NCBI GenBank assembly: GCA_036971475.1
Contig: JBAIZL010000003.1
Coordinates: 49,249,342-49,313,341 of the forward strand
Length of the DNA: 64,000 nt
From: Prosapia bicincta
Taxonomy: Eukaryota; Arthropoda; Insecta; Hemiptera; Cercopidae
Reading direction: 5' to 3'
Shown: piece after piece, positions 49,423-59,535 of the stretch
Position numbering within the stretch: the stretch's first letter is position 1
How the letters are laid out: the number at the start of each line of letters is the position of its first letter
Position numbers and translations under genes: made by a program
Notes under the pieces: generated by a model
The model's database searches: none
Told to the model about the DNA's origin: nothing
Seen by the model: only the letters and a program-made list of their open reading frames with translations

Positions 49423-50047
49423 AATCAGCTGTTTATTTGACTAGTGCCTGTATTAGCTTGTAGGTTATTTTCTTATTAGTTTGAAACTTTGGCGAATGTG
49501 TTGGTGTTTTGGCATTTTGTGTGAAGGTTTTCAGATTAAAAGTAAGTGTAATTAGGTTTTAATATAATTTATCTTTGAGGTTTACTTTATTGTTTCGTAA
49601 AATTGTTTATATCAAGCCAAAGATTTAACCAGTTATAAAGAAGAAAATTTAAAATACATAATTAACCTATCGCCCCCTAATCACATTTATGTAGCCTAAG
49701 TCTTTATAAAATTATATGTATGTTGTAGTAATGATACTGTATTTGATAAGTATTATTTGATATTACATCTATTATTTACTATGCATGCATAGCAAATACT
49801 TTATGTGCTTTAAGGCAGTGTGAGGTTATCTTCTCAAAATTACTAATAATTGTAAATATGATAATACGTATGAAAAGTATGTTTGGAGCAATGTAACTTA
49901 CAACTGTTTTGTTTCCTTATGGAATATTTACAGTGAAGCCGCATAAATATATAACGCAATAAATTTACTTGTCTAAATAAAAAAAAACATTCATGCTGTC
50001 ACACTCATTGCCAACGTATTAAATTATGTTAGTAATCAAAAGGAAGA

Positions 50048-50119
50048 ATGTCGAAATGGCCACAGTCAACTAGTTTGACGAATTCTTATCGCTGGGATCT
50101 AGACTATGGACAACAATAG
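50048..50119 (+). CDS. Conserved micro-ORF, D2 unit 2
   Basis: 23 codons plus TAG, beginning MSKWPQSTSLTNSY. Same length and stop position as copies 1, 2 and 5. Confidence 0.3.
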   Translation: MSKWPQSTSLTNSYRWDLDYGQQ

Positions 50120-50760
50120 AATCAGCTGTTTATTCGACCAAAGCGTTTATTAGTTTGTAGGTTATATTTTCTTAATAGTTCGAAACTTTGGAGAATGCGT
50201 TGGTATTTTGGCATTTTGTGTGAAGGTTTTCAGATTAAATGTAAGTGTAATTAGTTTCTAATATTAATTATCTTTTCCTATATTGTTTTGTAAAATTGTT
50301 TTTGTCAAACCAAAGATTTTACAATAGTTATACAGAAGAAGATTTAAATTACACAAATAATTTTATCACGCCCTAATCACATTTATGTAGCCTAAGTCTT
50401 TATAAAATTATATGTATGTTGTAGTAATGATACTGTATTTGATAAGCATTATTTGATATTACATCTATTATTTACTATGCATGCATAGCAAATACTTTAT
50501 GTGCTTTAAGGCAGTGTGAGGTTATCTTCTCAAAATTACTAATAATTGTAAATATGATAATACGTGTGAAAAGTATGTTTGGAGCAATGTAACGTACAAC
50601 TGTTCTGATCCGTTGTCCGATTTGTTTCCTTATGATAGATTTACAGTGAAGCCGTATAAATATATAACACAATAAATTTAGTTGTCTAAATAAAAAAAAG
50701 CATTCATGCTGTCACACACATTGCCAACGTATTAAATTATGTTAGTAATCAAAAGGAAGA

Positions 50761-50865
50761 ATGTCGAGACGGCCACAGACAACTGGAGTGACGAATTCTT
50801 ATCGCTGGGATCTAGGCTTTGGACAACAATTGATCAGCTGTTTATTCGACCAAAGCGTTTATTAG
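50761..50865 (+). CDS. Conserved micro-ORF, D2 unit 3, extended
   Basis: A small change in the AATAG region removes the usual TAG. The frame then runs 11 codons further (ending LISCLFDQSVY) to a TAG at 50863. The N-terminal part, MSRRPQTTGVTNSY, matches the other copies. Confidence 0.3.
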   Translation: MSRRPQTTGVTNSYRWDLGFGQQLISCLFDQSVY

Positions 50866-51964
50866 TTTGTAGGTTATATTTTCTTAATAGTTCAAAACTT
50901 TGGTGAATGCGTTGGTATTTTGGCATTTTGTGAAAAGGTTTTCAGATTAAACGTAAGTGTAATTAGATTCTATAATTAATTATCTTTTCCTATATTGTTT
51001 TGTAAAATTGTTTTTATCAAAGCAAAGATTTTACAATAGTTATATAGAAGCAGATTTAAATTACACAAATAATTTTATTAAGCCGTAATCACATTTATGT
51101 AGCCTAAGTCTTTATAAAATTATTTGTATGTTGTAGTAATGATACTGTATTTGATAAGTATTATTTGATATTATTTATATTCCTTACAAAGCATGCCTAG
51201 CAAATACTTTGTATGTGCTTTAAGGCAGTGTGAGGTTATCTTCTCAAAACTACAAATAATTGTAAATATCATAACACGTGTGCAAAGTATGTTTGGTGCA
51301 ATGTAACGTACAATTGTTCAGATCCGTTGATATTGTTGGTTTTAATATCTGCTTAAATTTACCTTTTGGTTTTACCTTTTACGTAATTGCTCACACATGA
51401 TTAAATTAGGCCTGTTTTCTACTTGGAAAATCCGGGATATTAGCAATAAAGTTTTCTTTATTGATTTTAATAACGCAAAGATATTAGATTTACATAATAA
51501 ATCTGATATCATTTATATAAGGTTATATTTAATTAAAATATGTGAAAGATTTTATCTGAAATAATGTGTTTAAAATATTGTATGGAAAAAGTAAACTGAA
51601 CACAAATTAGAAATGTTTTGTTGGGTATACAACAAGAACAAATTTTGTTTCCGTTTGAAATTATTGTTACTTATTTATGTTATGTGTTTGTTTGTATAAC
51701 ACTAAGAAAATTTCGTAAAGTTTTAACCAGTTTTAATTTCATAAAGTGATATTCATAATAAATATGAACGCGTGTGAATAAATGGACAATTCAATAGTAA
51801 AATGAATATTTTTCGTAAAAGAAAAGTGTTAATTTCAAAGGGTTATTCAAGTATAGGACAGTGTGGCCTTTAAGTTGCTTTAATAACAGAGTAACATATT
51901 GAACATAAACCTAATGTAAAAGAAGGTTATATAGGAGAACGTAAAATGTTATTATAATTTGCAG

Positions 51965-52064
51965 TGCAAACTGATGTTGAGCCAAGCAGAGGAAGACTTG
52001 AAAAAGCAACCCCAGTGCTCCTCAGAGATCCACAGATCCAACCCGCATCGTGCTGTGCGCAAAG
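51965..52064 (+). other. Exon-like block, D2 copy (100 nt)
   Basis: Preceded by TAATTTGCAG and followed by the strong donor GTGAGT. It is open in frame 1, reading CKLMLSQAEEDLKKQ, then a proline/serine part, then HRAVRK with one base over. Frame 3 is also open here but is broken by TGA in the D1 copy, so frame 1 is the likelier coding frame. It matches the 71-nt block at 44274 except for a 29-nt stretch missing there. It is probably an internal exon of an unrecognised gene or a duplicated exon remnant. No partner exon with a long frame was found in the window. Confidence 0.45.
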
Positions 52065-52831
52065 GTGAGTATATGTGGCTGCTTATGTTTTCTGTATTGT
52101 ATGGGTAGTGGAGTCTTTGATTGCATTGTGTTCTGCTATGTAAAGACTTTATGAAAATGCACAACTAGGTCAGTAAGTTTTAATCCAAGGCTGGAGCTTT
52201 ACTTTGAAATAATATTTTGTTTTCGGTTCGCCCGCTTTCCCCCCTGTAACACAATAGCTCTAGGCTATGCCATGAGAATACAACATACCGTATTGGTAGG
52301 TTTTGTAAAAGATACTTTTAAATTTAACTAAATATTAAAATTAAAGGATAACTAGTCGTATAAAAATGCATATAAAATGCACTGAAAGGAAATTTAGATA
52401 TAAATATTGTAAACACCTAAAAAGTGTTTACCTTAGCAATATATATATATATAAATAATATATAGTGTGGGCCAAAATATATAATCCCATACAATGTTCT
52501 GAAGGCCAGCCCGTTCTCGCAGAATTTAATCAATTAACGTCATTATGCTGTTTATTACGTTAACGTTAAATAGTTTTTTTTTTTGTTATGGGCGATAGGG
52601 ATGTATTAGGTCTGATATGTGAACATATTATAAGATTTGTATCTTAAATATCTGTTTGATATGCGTTAAAGGGGGCCCCACATTTCATTTGGCAAGCGAG
52701 CTCCCGATTGCTTACCGACACCTCTGTACCCATTAAACAAACACTGCAAACAAGCGGTGAAGGTTTTGAAGGCTTTTAAAAGTTTTCGATAGTATCAAGG
52801 AGTATGTGTGATTTGTATTAGGTTTGTTCGT

Positions 52832-53029
52832 TTAATATGTTTGTACTTTTTGTTTTTGTGCTGAGTTTGTGTTCTTTTTGTGTTCCTCGACTCTTTGTTT
52901 AAAGCTGCGACCTATTTGTCCAATGCAAAATATTTTGCAGTTTAATTTGTATACGCCTTGTGCTTTATCTTTTTTATTGCGGTCGTGCTGTATTTTGTAT
53001 TGCAAATTGTTATTGGTTTTGTATGCCAT
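52832..53029 (-). pseudogene. GIY-YIG endonuclease remnant of element 1
   Basis: The frame reads GVYKLNC, then CIGQIGRSFKQRVEEHKK. This fits GIY-YIG nucleases of Penelope elements (usual form GIYKL..C...YIGQTGRSF..R..EH). GVY and CIG replace GIY and YIG. Stops between 53029 and 53272 separate it from the polymerase. Confidence 0.85.
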
Positions 53030-53271
53030 TTTGTATCCTGTTTTTTTTTGAAATTTGTGAGCTATTTTTCTGATGTTTTGTTTATGTATGGTGTTGTGAT
53101 GTATTTGCTTTCCCTCTCTGTAGCGTTAATATTAGTGTTTTTGTTGTGTGTATTGTACCATAGTTTGTCTATAATTTTGGTGTATCAATTTGTGAATTTT
53201 ATATATTTAATGGTGTCTAGTTCTTTGTTTATGTTGTCTGGGGTCATGGATCTGAAGGAAGCGTGTTTATG

Positions 53272-53675
53272 TCAGATAGGGTGGATTGAGGTGTTGTGTA
53301 TAAGTGTGTTTGTCGTCGTCGGTTTCCTGTAAGTGTTGAAGCTGTATTTTTGTGTGTGGCTTTTTATTATGGTGAGGTCGAGGAAGTTTAAAGATAGGTT
53401 GGTTTCCATCTCTGAGGGAAACTGGAGTTTTTGGTGTATTTTGTTAGTGTAGGTGAGGATTTTTTCGTACTGTCGGGAATTGCCTCTGTTTAGTGTTATG
53501 ATATCATCGACGTATCTGTAACAGTGAAGGATTTTGTGTGCGTGTGTATTGTTTGTGAGTATCTTGATGTTTTCTATGTGTTGTAGAAAAATTTCGCTTA
53601 GGACACTGCTGATAAAACTACCCATGGGTAGGCCATCTGGTTGTGAATAGAAGTTTGAGTTTTTGGACGAAATTA
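53272..53675 (-). pseudogene. Reverse transcriptase core of Penelope-like element 1
   Basis: It is open from about 53675 to 53272 and covers QPDGLPMGS, the YVDD catalytic pair of aspartates in HCYRYVDDIITL, and the following LNFLDLTI/YRKPTTT segment that is typical after the palm. Motif A lies upstream in another frame, and a shift near 53685 separates the two. Polymerase residues D-D are intact here, but the protein cannot be made as one piece. Confidence 0.85.
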
Positions 53676-54749
53676 TTTTGTTTGATGATGGTTTGGAGGA
53701 TGTTTAGGATTTCGATGCCGTATGTTTTTGGTATGTGGTCTCTAGGATGTTTTAGGTGTGGTTATAGGTATGTTGTTCAGTATTAATTGGGTTTTTAGGA
53801 TGTTGACGGTTTCTGACAAGGGTATGTTGGTGTAGGCTCTTCCATGTTTATTATGTCAAGTGATAGTAGTGTTGAGTTGTGTGGTACGTTTTATGTGTTT
53901 TATTTTATTTATGAGGTTTTGTTTTGTTTTTTATGTGTGTTTCTGTGTTCAAGTTAATAGATTATCCGATTATTCTGTCCATGTTTTTGTTAGTTTATGT
54001 GCAGGAGCATTCTGGTAGTTCATGATGGCTGGGAGGGAGACATTGGGCTTGGGAATTTTAAGGATAGCGTGAAGGGTAGGTGATATAGGATGATTTAGGA
54101 TGATTTTCATCAGCAGATATTTTTTGTTTTTGTTGGTAATGTATTCAGATGTATAAATTAGTTTTTTGAATGTTCTGCGATATTTCTTAGTTGGATCTGT
54201 TTGTTGTTGTATTATATTATTATTTATTATGTTTTCATTGATTTTGTCATTTAGGCTGTTTGTATTATTAGTTACTGAGGAGTTGCCTTTGTCTGCTGTG
54301 GTGAGTATGATGTTGTTTAGTTAAGCTTTTAGTTTTATGTTTGCAGCGATTTTAGTTTCATTTTTCACGTTTTTGTTGGTTATTGTTGTGTTTGGTTAGG
54401 TTTTTTGTGTCATGTTGAAGTGAGTGTTGGTCTTTGGTGACGGTTTTTTGTATGGCTGTTTCAGTTTGTAATATAATGTTTCTACTTGTTATATTATTTG
54501 ATTTATAATGTAGATTCCATTTTAGCCTTTGTTTATTAAATTCATTTCCTTTTGTGTGAATTTGGTATTAGTGAGGTTAACTGTACGGAGTTAGAATTTT
54601 TGTGTGGGTTGAGAGTATGTTGTGTTTTTTATTTTACGTAATAAATTGATTAATCTTTTTGTATATATATCAGAGCACAATTAATATAAATAAAGTTACA
54701 TACTCTATGTGTTTATACAGCTGATCCACCAAATAACCTATAATGTATG

Positions 54750-56400
54750 TTTTATGAAATCATATGTTAGGTCTATCATTTATTTTAAGGCAAATGGGAA
54801 GAAATAACTATATTGCGTACCTTGCTCCTTTTGTAAAACGCCCCCCCCCCATATTAAGCTAAAATGAATACATTAAAATTATTTAATGAATTGATATTTT
54901 TAAAATCTGTAGCAAAATCAATTGACATCCGCTACAAGTAAAAAAAAAAAATGTATTTGAATTTTAGTGAATGAATAGAAAGTATTTTATTAACGATTGA
55001 AATTTGTGAAAGATACGTATAAGGGGAGTGTAAACTAATAGAAGGAATTGAAAATGGTAGTTCTGTTACTGACGCCATTTACTGAATAACTTAAAATAAT
55101 TAACATGTTAAAACTAAAATCGTATTTATATTGGGGTGGTTAAATAAGTGGTATATACCAATTATAAAAACTTTGGCAGTGTACACCCAACCTTTTTTAT
55201 TTTTGGAAAGAATAAAATTTTAGGATTGGTTATCCGAGGTACGGGCAAATCCACTAGGGGAGGGGGGTCCATAATCCTTCTCAATAATCGGGATATGCTC
55301 ATGATTTTCGAAATATTTGTCACATTCACTCTCATTCATTTTCATCCATATGCAAGATTTACCGAAAAAACCAGCATACATATACAAAGCATTAAATTTA
55401 ACTGTCTAAATATAAAACAAACCATTCATTGGCAACGTATTAACCTATGTTAATAATCAAGAGGAAGAATGTCGAGACGGCCACGGCCAACTGGAGTGAC
55501 GAATTCTTATCGCCGCGATCTAGAATTTGGACAACAATAGAATCAGCTGTTTTTTCGACCAGTACGTTTATTATTTTCTAGGTTATATTTTCCAAATAGT
55601 TTGAAACTTTGGTGAATGCGTTGGTATTTTGGCATTTTGTGTGAAGGTTTTCAGATTAAATGTAAGTGTAATTAGTTTCTAATAATAATTTTCTTTAAGG
55701 GTTCTTTTATTGTCTTGTAAAATTATTTTTACCAAGCCAAAGATTTTGCATCAGTTATAAAGTAAAATATTTCTATTACACAAATAACTTTATCACGCCC
55801 TAATCAGATTTATGTAGCCAAAATCTATATAAAATTATATATATGTTGTAGGAAATATACTGTATTTGATGGGATTTGTTTGATATTATTTCTATTCATT
55901 ACATGCATGCATACCAATTACTTTATATGTGCTTTAAGGTTGTGTGAGGTTATCGTTTCCAAACGACAAATAACTGTAAATATCCTAACACGTGTGCAAA
56001 GTATGTTTGCAGCAATGTAACTTAAAACTGTTCTGATCCGTTGGAAATATCGGTTTTATTTCACCGCTTACATTTAACTGTAGATTCTTTAAAACTGAAT
56101 GTCAATTTCTCGTATTCTCCACACGGTTTGTCTTTAGTAAGTCTTCTTTTTTAATAACACAAAGATTTTACATTTTTACGTTAAATCAAATAATATTTAA
56201 ATAGGGTGATGCTTAAATAAAAATGTGAGGTATTTTATCCGAAAAAAACGTGTTTAAAATGTATAAAAAAATTAACACAAATTCGAAACGTTTTGTTGGA
56301 AATTAAACAATTTTGTTTTTGTTTGAAATTTTTGTTACGTGCTTATGTTGAAAGTGTTTGTTCGTAAAATTTCGTAAAATGTAAATTATGAACTTTCTTG
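54750..56400 (+). repeat. Segment D, copy 3, truncated
   Basis: Aligns with D1 from ATGAAATCATATGTTAGG through the micro-ORF and donor-like site to TTCGTAAAATGTAAA. It stops before the exon-like block, where the terminus-like motif of Penelope element 2 begins. The exon part is therefore missing, probably through that insertion or a deletion. Confidence 0.8.
55469..55540 (+). CDS. Conserved micro-ORF, D3 copy
   Basis: 23 codons plus TAG, beginning MSRRPRPTGVTNSY and ending DLEFGQQ. Gap-free with the others. It lies in a longer chance frame on another phase (55148-55453 ends before it). Confidence 0.3.
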   Translation: MSRRPRPTGVTNSYRRDLEFGQQ

Positions 56401-56467
56401 ATGTAATCATCTTGAATTCACTGATCAAACTAATTTACTACTTAACTAAGTGAATACGTAATTGCTT

Positions 56468-56532
56468 ACTTGCTGACGCGTTTCAAAACATTCGTTCCTT
56501 TTTCGAAGCTAACCTTCTACTAGCAGCTTTTG
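56468..56532 (-). ncRNA. Degenerate hammerhead-ribozyme-like terminus
   Basis: Minus strand. CTGCTAGTAGAAGG stands where CTGATGA is expected. A TTCG/CGAA stem with an A-rich loop follows, then GAAACGCGTCAGCA. Hammerhead ribozymes of the form CTGATGA-stem-GAAAC-stem-GTC are known at the ends of Penelope-like elements. It lies just past the endonuclease remnant of element 2, where one is expected. The core CTGATGA is not intact, so activity is unlikely. Confidence 0.4.
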
Positions 56533-56559
56533 GCTCTTTAAAAACGGTATGACAGGGTT

Positions 56560-56924
56560 GGATTTATGACATTAGGTGAAGTGTCGGCGTCTTGTGTGAT
56601 GTATTTGAAAAGACTATTGGCTTCAAAGTGTGTGTGGTCGTCAAGTATATTTTCCCTGTCTGTTGCGTAGTGTTTGTAGATTTCATATTTTTCTAAAGTT
56701 GTTAGCTTTTTACTCTGTTTTAATGTGTGTAGAATATTTAAATTAGTGTGTATGTCGGTATGTGTGTGTTGGGTGTTATTTAGGTGTTTTGCGTAGCCGG
56801 ATTTAGGGTTTGTTTGTTTTGTTTGGGTAATGTGTTCATTGAAGCGTGTGTAGAATGACCTGTCGGTTTGATCGATGTAATAGTTGGGACAATCGTTGCA
56901 AGATAATTTTTAAATACCTGAGAG
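56560..56924 (-). pseudogene. GIY-YIG endonuclease remnant of element 2
   Basis: The frame reads SGI, a stop (TAA where TAT/Y is expected), KLSCNDCPNYYIDQTDRSF, then TRFNEHI. Both signature halves are damaged: GIY has become GI-stop and YIG has become YID. Downstream it keeps a long open tail with TLEKYEIYKHYATDRENIL. Confidence 0.8.
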
Positions 56925-57251
56925 TTAGTATACATTACTTTCTTTTTGAAAAGGTTGTATATGTTTTCTTAGAGTGTTTGTTGTTTTGTAGGATATTTGG
57001 TAATGGAGTTTTTTGAATGTGGAGGCTATTTTGTGTGTGTTTTTATTGTGGTAGGTGAGGGATATGTATTTGTTATTTTTTGTGTGGTTTGTTTGCGTGA
57101 CTGTTTGATGGTGTTTATGTTTTATTTTCCTGAGAATGTTGTCTATGAGTGTGTGTTGGTAGCCGTTTTGTTGGGCGATGTATTTTATGGTATTAAGTTC
57201 TTCGTCGTAGTCATTCTGTAGCATTGGTATATTGATTAGGCGGTGTAACAT
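56925..57251 (-). pseudogene. Penelope element 2: reverse transcriptase C-terminal region and linker
   Basis: 109-codon open frame starting MLHRLINIPM. It contains the KYIAQQNGY and ISLTYHNKNTHKIA segments that lie between polymerase and endonuclease in Penelope proteins. Polymerase catalytic residues lie upstream at about 57500. This frame alone has no enzymatic motif. Confidence 0.85.
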
Positions 57252-57637
57252 ATGGTTAAATGCAGCGTGTTTGTGTTGTCTGGGGTGATTAGATGTATTA
57301 TGTATGACAATATCGGTAGTTGTTGGTTTTCTGTATATTTTGAAATTATATCTGGTGTTGTGTTTGGTGATGCTAAGGTCTAGAAAGTTTATTTTATTGT
57401 TTTGTTCTAATTCGAGAGTAAATGTGAGGTTTTGTACGGTATTAATGTAATTGTGTAGTTGTTTGATTTGCCTTTAGTTCCCGTTGTATAATATTAAAAT
57501 GTCATCTACATATCAGAATACACATAAAATAAAAAAAACAATAAATAAGAAATAACAAAAGTCAAATAAGTACAGTATATACATATAACGTCTAACACAA
57601 CAATAAAAACGCGTAAGACCTGCAGATAAACAAAATT

Positions 57638-57913
57638 ATGAAGAAAATGTTTTGTGCATCTTATCCTGAGAAGCCTATGGGCTTACACAGCACGAAAGTG
57701 GCTGACAACATTAAACAACAAAAACTGTCAGATATGTTTGCAGAGAAATACATTGCAGTGGAGATTAACTGTATATACAAAATGTACGTTCATACACTGT
57801 GCCCAAGAATAATGTATTCTTTAATTATCTTTAGTGTCATGCTGTCTCGGAGTTTCTATAACTTGGGTAGGCCACGTTCCGAGATGGTATGCATTATCAG
57901 GATTCTACTATAG
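57638..57913 (+). CDS. Unassigned 91-codon open frame
   Basis: Starts MKKMFCASYPEKPMGLHSTK and contains KLSDMFAEKYIAVEINC. Composition looks more protein-like than the surrounding shadow frames, and the first half is rich in K, E, D and S. No family is recognised, no neighbour supports it, and the second half is hydrophobic and less convincing. It may be an old gene or transposon fragment. Confidence 0.22.
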   Translation: MKKMFCASYPEKPMGLHSTKVADNIKQQKLSDMFAEKYIAVEINCIYKMYVHTLCPRIMYSLIIFSVMLSRSFYNLGRPRSEMVCIIRILL

Positions 57914-58204
57914 TCTATACTGAAGGAGCAACAGGTTTCTTCTATGAAAAGAGCAATCAGTGTACTAGAGTATTCTATCTAATGCATGATGGGAAATGTA
58001 AAATATTTCTTTAATAGTTTTGATTTAAAGACCTTCCTGCAGATTCTTGACTGTTGAATCGACAACAATCACAGCCTCTATGTACACTATAAATATATAA
58101 ATTTATATTATCAAAAGTAGTAAAAATAAAAAATCTGCAAATTATATGTTTAATATATTTTTGGACACAAAATATTACTGCTGAAATGAGAAATATTTTA
58201 GTGT
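57914..58204. other. AT-rich noncoding DNA
   Basis: Nothing recognised. Confidence 0.5.
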
Positions 58205-58260
58205 AAGAGAAGACACTGATGAAGATCGCCACGGAGCGATCGAAAACGTTTTGTCTCAGT
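58205..58260 (+). ncRNA. Hammerhead-ribozyme-like motif
   Basis: CTGATGA (58216-58222) is followed by GATCG and CGATC (a perfect 5-bp stem around an 8-nt loop), then GAAA (58242-58245), a possible short ACG/TGT stem, and GTC (58253-58255). This is the core order of a type I hammerhead. One extra A after GAAA and weak pairing of the outer stem (GAC with GTC) make activity doubtful. Penelope-like remnants lie within 1 kb, which fits the known association. Confidence 0.42.
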
Positions 58261-58681
58261 AAGGTTTTACAAATTTACAAAATTTAAAGTTACGATAGTA
58301 ATAAACTAATGTAAAATTAACTAATTAAGTTGACCTACGTAATGCACTACAAAAATTCAAGAATCTAATATTTGTTTGTATTATGATGGTTTCCTTAGAA
58401 TAGTAGAACTGATGAAATCCTTTTAGATAAACACAATAATTGGTATGAATACACTAATACCTAGTAGAATTTAGGATTGATTATCTTACGTAGTTTTGTT
58501 TTGCTTAGGTATCTAACACAGATTATATTAATATACAAATATATGTGCACTAAAATACTGCTCTTTGAAGAGTTAATTTATGACAGAGAATTGTTTTGCC
58601 TTGGTGTATTACAAAAATTGTATTGGTGAAAATACAAAGGGCAATGAAAATAAGTAGACTTAGAAAGATTTAAACACGTAT
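58261..58681. other. AT-rich noncoding DNA
   Basis: Nothing recognised. Confidence 0.5.
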
Positions 58682-58960
58682 TTGAAAATATTGACTTTAG
58701 TTAAATTTGTTGGTACAAAAACATGTAGCATTAACCACTTTACTGTTTTATTTCTTAAAAGGTTATCTTTGGAACATCAAACGTTTGCCCTAAACAAAGT
58801 ATTTGATATGTTTCGCAATGAGAGATACATCGAAGCACGACTACTCCACATCTTTATGATAGATCTGCTTAATTATACTCTTCCTTCTCCTGTAGCCATG
58901 TTTTCTTCAGAAACAATAAGATGGATCCAAAGAATCTTTGGAGAAGCACGGCGCCAATAA
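58682..58960 (+). CDS. Unassigned 92-codon open frame, possible terminal exon
   Basis: A pyrimidine-rich TTTTATTTCTTAAAAG ending near 58761 could be a 3' splice site. From there the frame reads LSLEHQTFALNKVFDMF, then RNERYIEARLLHIFMIDLLN and on to WIQRIFGEARRQ before TAA. AATAAA follows at 58978-58983, 18 bases after the stop, a suitable poly(A) signal. The residue mix looks like a helical protein. No family is recognised and no upstream exon was found. It could be the tail of a gene or of a transposon protein. Confidence 0.3.
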   Translation: MKILTLVKFVGTKTCSINHFTVLFLKRLSLEHQTFALNKVFDMFRNERYIEARLLHIFMIDLLNYTLPSPVAMFSSETIRWIQRIFGEARRQ

Positions 58961-58983
58961 GGTTTGTCTATATTATAAATAAA

Positions 58984-59535
58984 ATTGAGTCCATTGACTT
59001 GAATTAAAATTTAAGAAATGCTGTTGAAATTTGATCCTAAACTCATAGAAACCTCTTAAAACATGTAAAACACGTATGTTCATATGTTACATTCAAAATG
59101 TGTATTCTGATATTGACAAGAATTAACTGAAATTTCAGCACCTTTTTATGCACCTTTATTTTAGCAACTTTTGCATCAAATGAGAGGGGATTATAAGTAA
59201 TTAACATCATTAGCTTAAAATTTGAATGCACTTGTCTGAAAACTTAGGAATCGGATAATATTAAACTTCCTCCCTCATTTTACTGTGACTTTAAATCTCT
59301 GGCAATGTATGTCTAATGTTTCGTCACTCATATCGACTAAAACATTATTAACACTTTCAAGCCTTTGCCCGAGTATAGATCGGGTATTTTAGTTAACTCT
59401 ACTTGCCTATGCCTGTGTATAGCTTGGGTTGCTGTATTTATTTCCATTGCAACATAATTAACGTGTTTACTCAGTTTTGTCAATATCGTACTTTATATTG
59501 GTTATTCTACTTTACATGCCATTGCCTATAGGTGA
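58984..59535. other. Noncoding DNA before the minisatellite
   Basis: Two loosely related 40-bp blocks near 59360 and 59405 share GCCT-TGCC and GTATAG words. No gene was recognised. Confidence 0.5.

Larger units (their letters stand above)
49215..51335 (+). repeat. Three tandem ~0.71-kb units inside D2
   Basis: GTTTCCTTAT at 49911 and 50624 gives an offset of 713 bp. The micro-ORF starts at 49351, 50048 and 50761 are 697 and 713 bp apart. Each unit contains the micro-ORF, TTTGGCATTTTGTG, the donor-like GTAAGTGTAATTAG, and GTGTGAGGTTATCTTCTC. Units two and three are the most alike. Confidence 0.85.
48640..52450 (+). repeat. Segment D, copy 2, with internal triplication
   Basis: Same order as D1, but the micro-ORF unit is present three times, so the copy is about 1.4 kb longer. 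The left edge resembles D3 (ACAGCTG, TTTTATGAAATCATATG). The right edge ends in a short TA tract before the Penelope-like remnant. Confidence 0.8.
52800..54640 (-). mobile_element. Penelope-like retroelement 1, degenerate
   Basis: Read on the minus strand from high to low coordinates it shows a run of family signatures in shifting frames. ADKGN is near 54.29 kb. A conserved linker, KIPKPNVSLPAIMNYQNAP, is near 54.05 kb. Reverse-transcriptase motif A, LLSLDIINM then YTNIPLSETVNIL, is near 53.85 kb. NFYSQPDGLPMGS is near 53.65 kb and the catalytic YRYVDDI near 53.51 kb. A GIY-YIG endonuclease domain follows at 52.83-53.03 kb. Reverse transcriptase followed by GIY-YIG is diagnostic of Penelope-like elements. 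Several frameshifts and stops mean it is dead. The outer ends are approximate. Confidence 0.9.
56540..57520 (-). mobile_element. Penelope-like retroelement 2, degenerate
   Basis: On the minus strand from about 57520: a YVDDILILYNGN motif with a stop just before it (TGA where a W codon is usual), then INFLDLSITKHNTRYNF, YRKPTTTDIV, MLHRLINIPM (57251), YISLTYHNKNTHKIASTFKK, and a GIY-YIG region. The fragment begins at the palm catalytic site, so the 5' half is lost. It is closely related in organisation to element 1, but the sequences differ enough to be separate insertions. Confidence 0.88.

Noticed and set aside
52958..53332. Plus-strand hydrophobic frame of 124 codons
   Set aside because: It is the complement of the Penelope reverse transcriptase/endonuclease region. 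T-rich antisense DNA gives F/V/L-rich artefacts. The same holds for 56997-57221.
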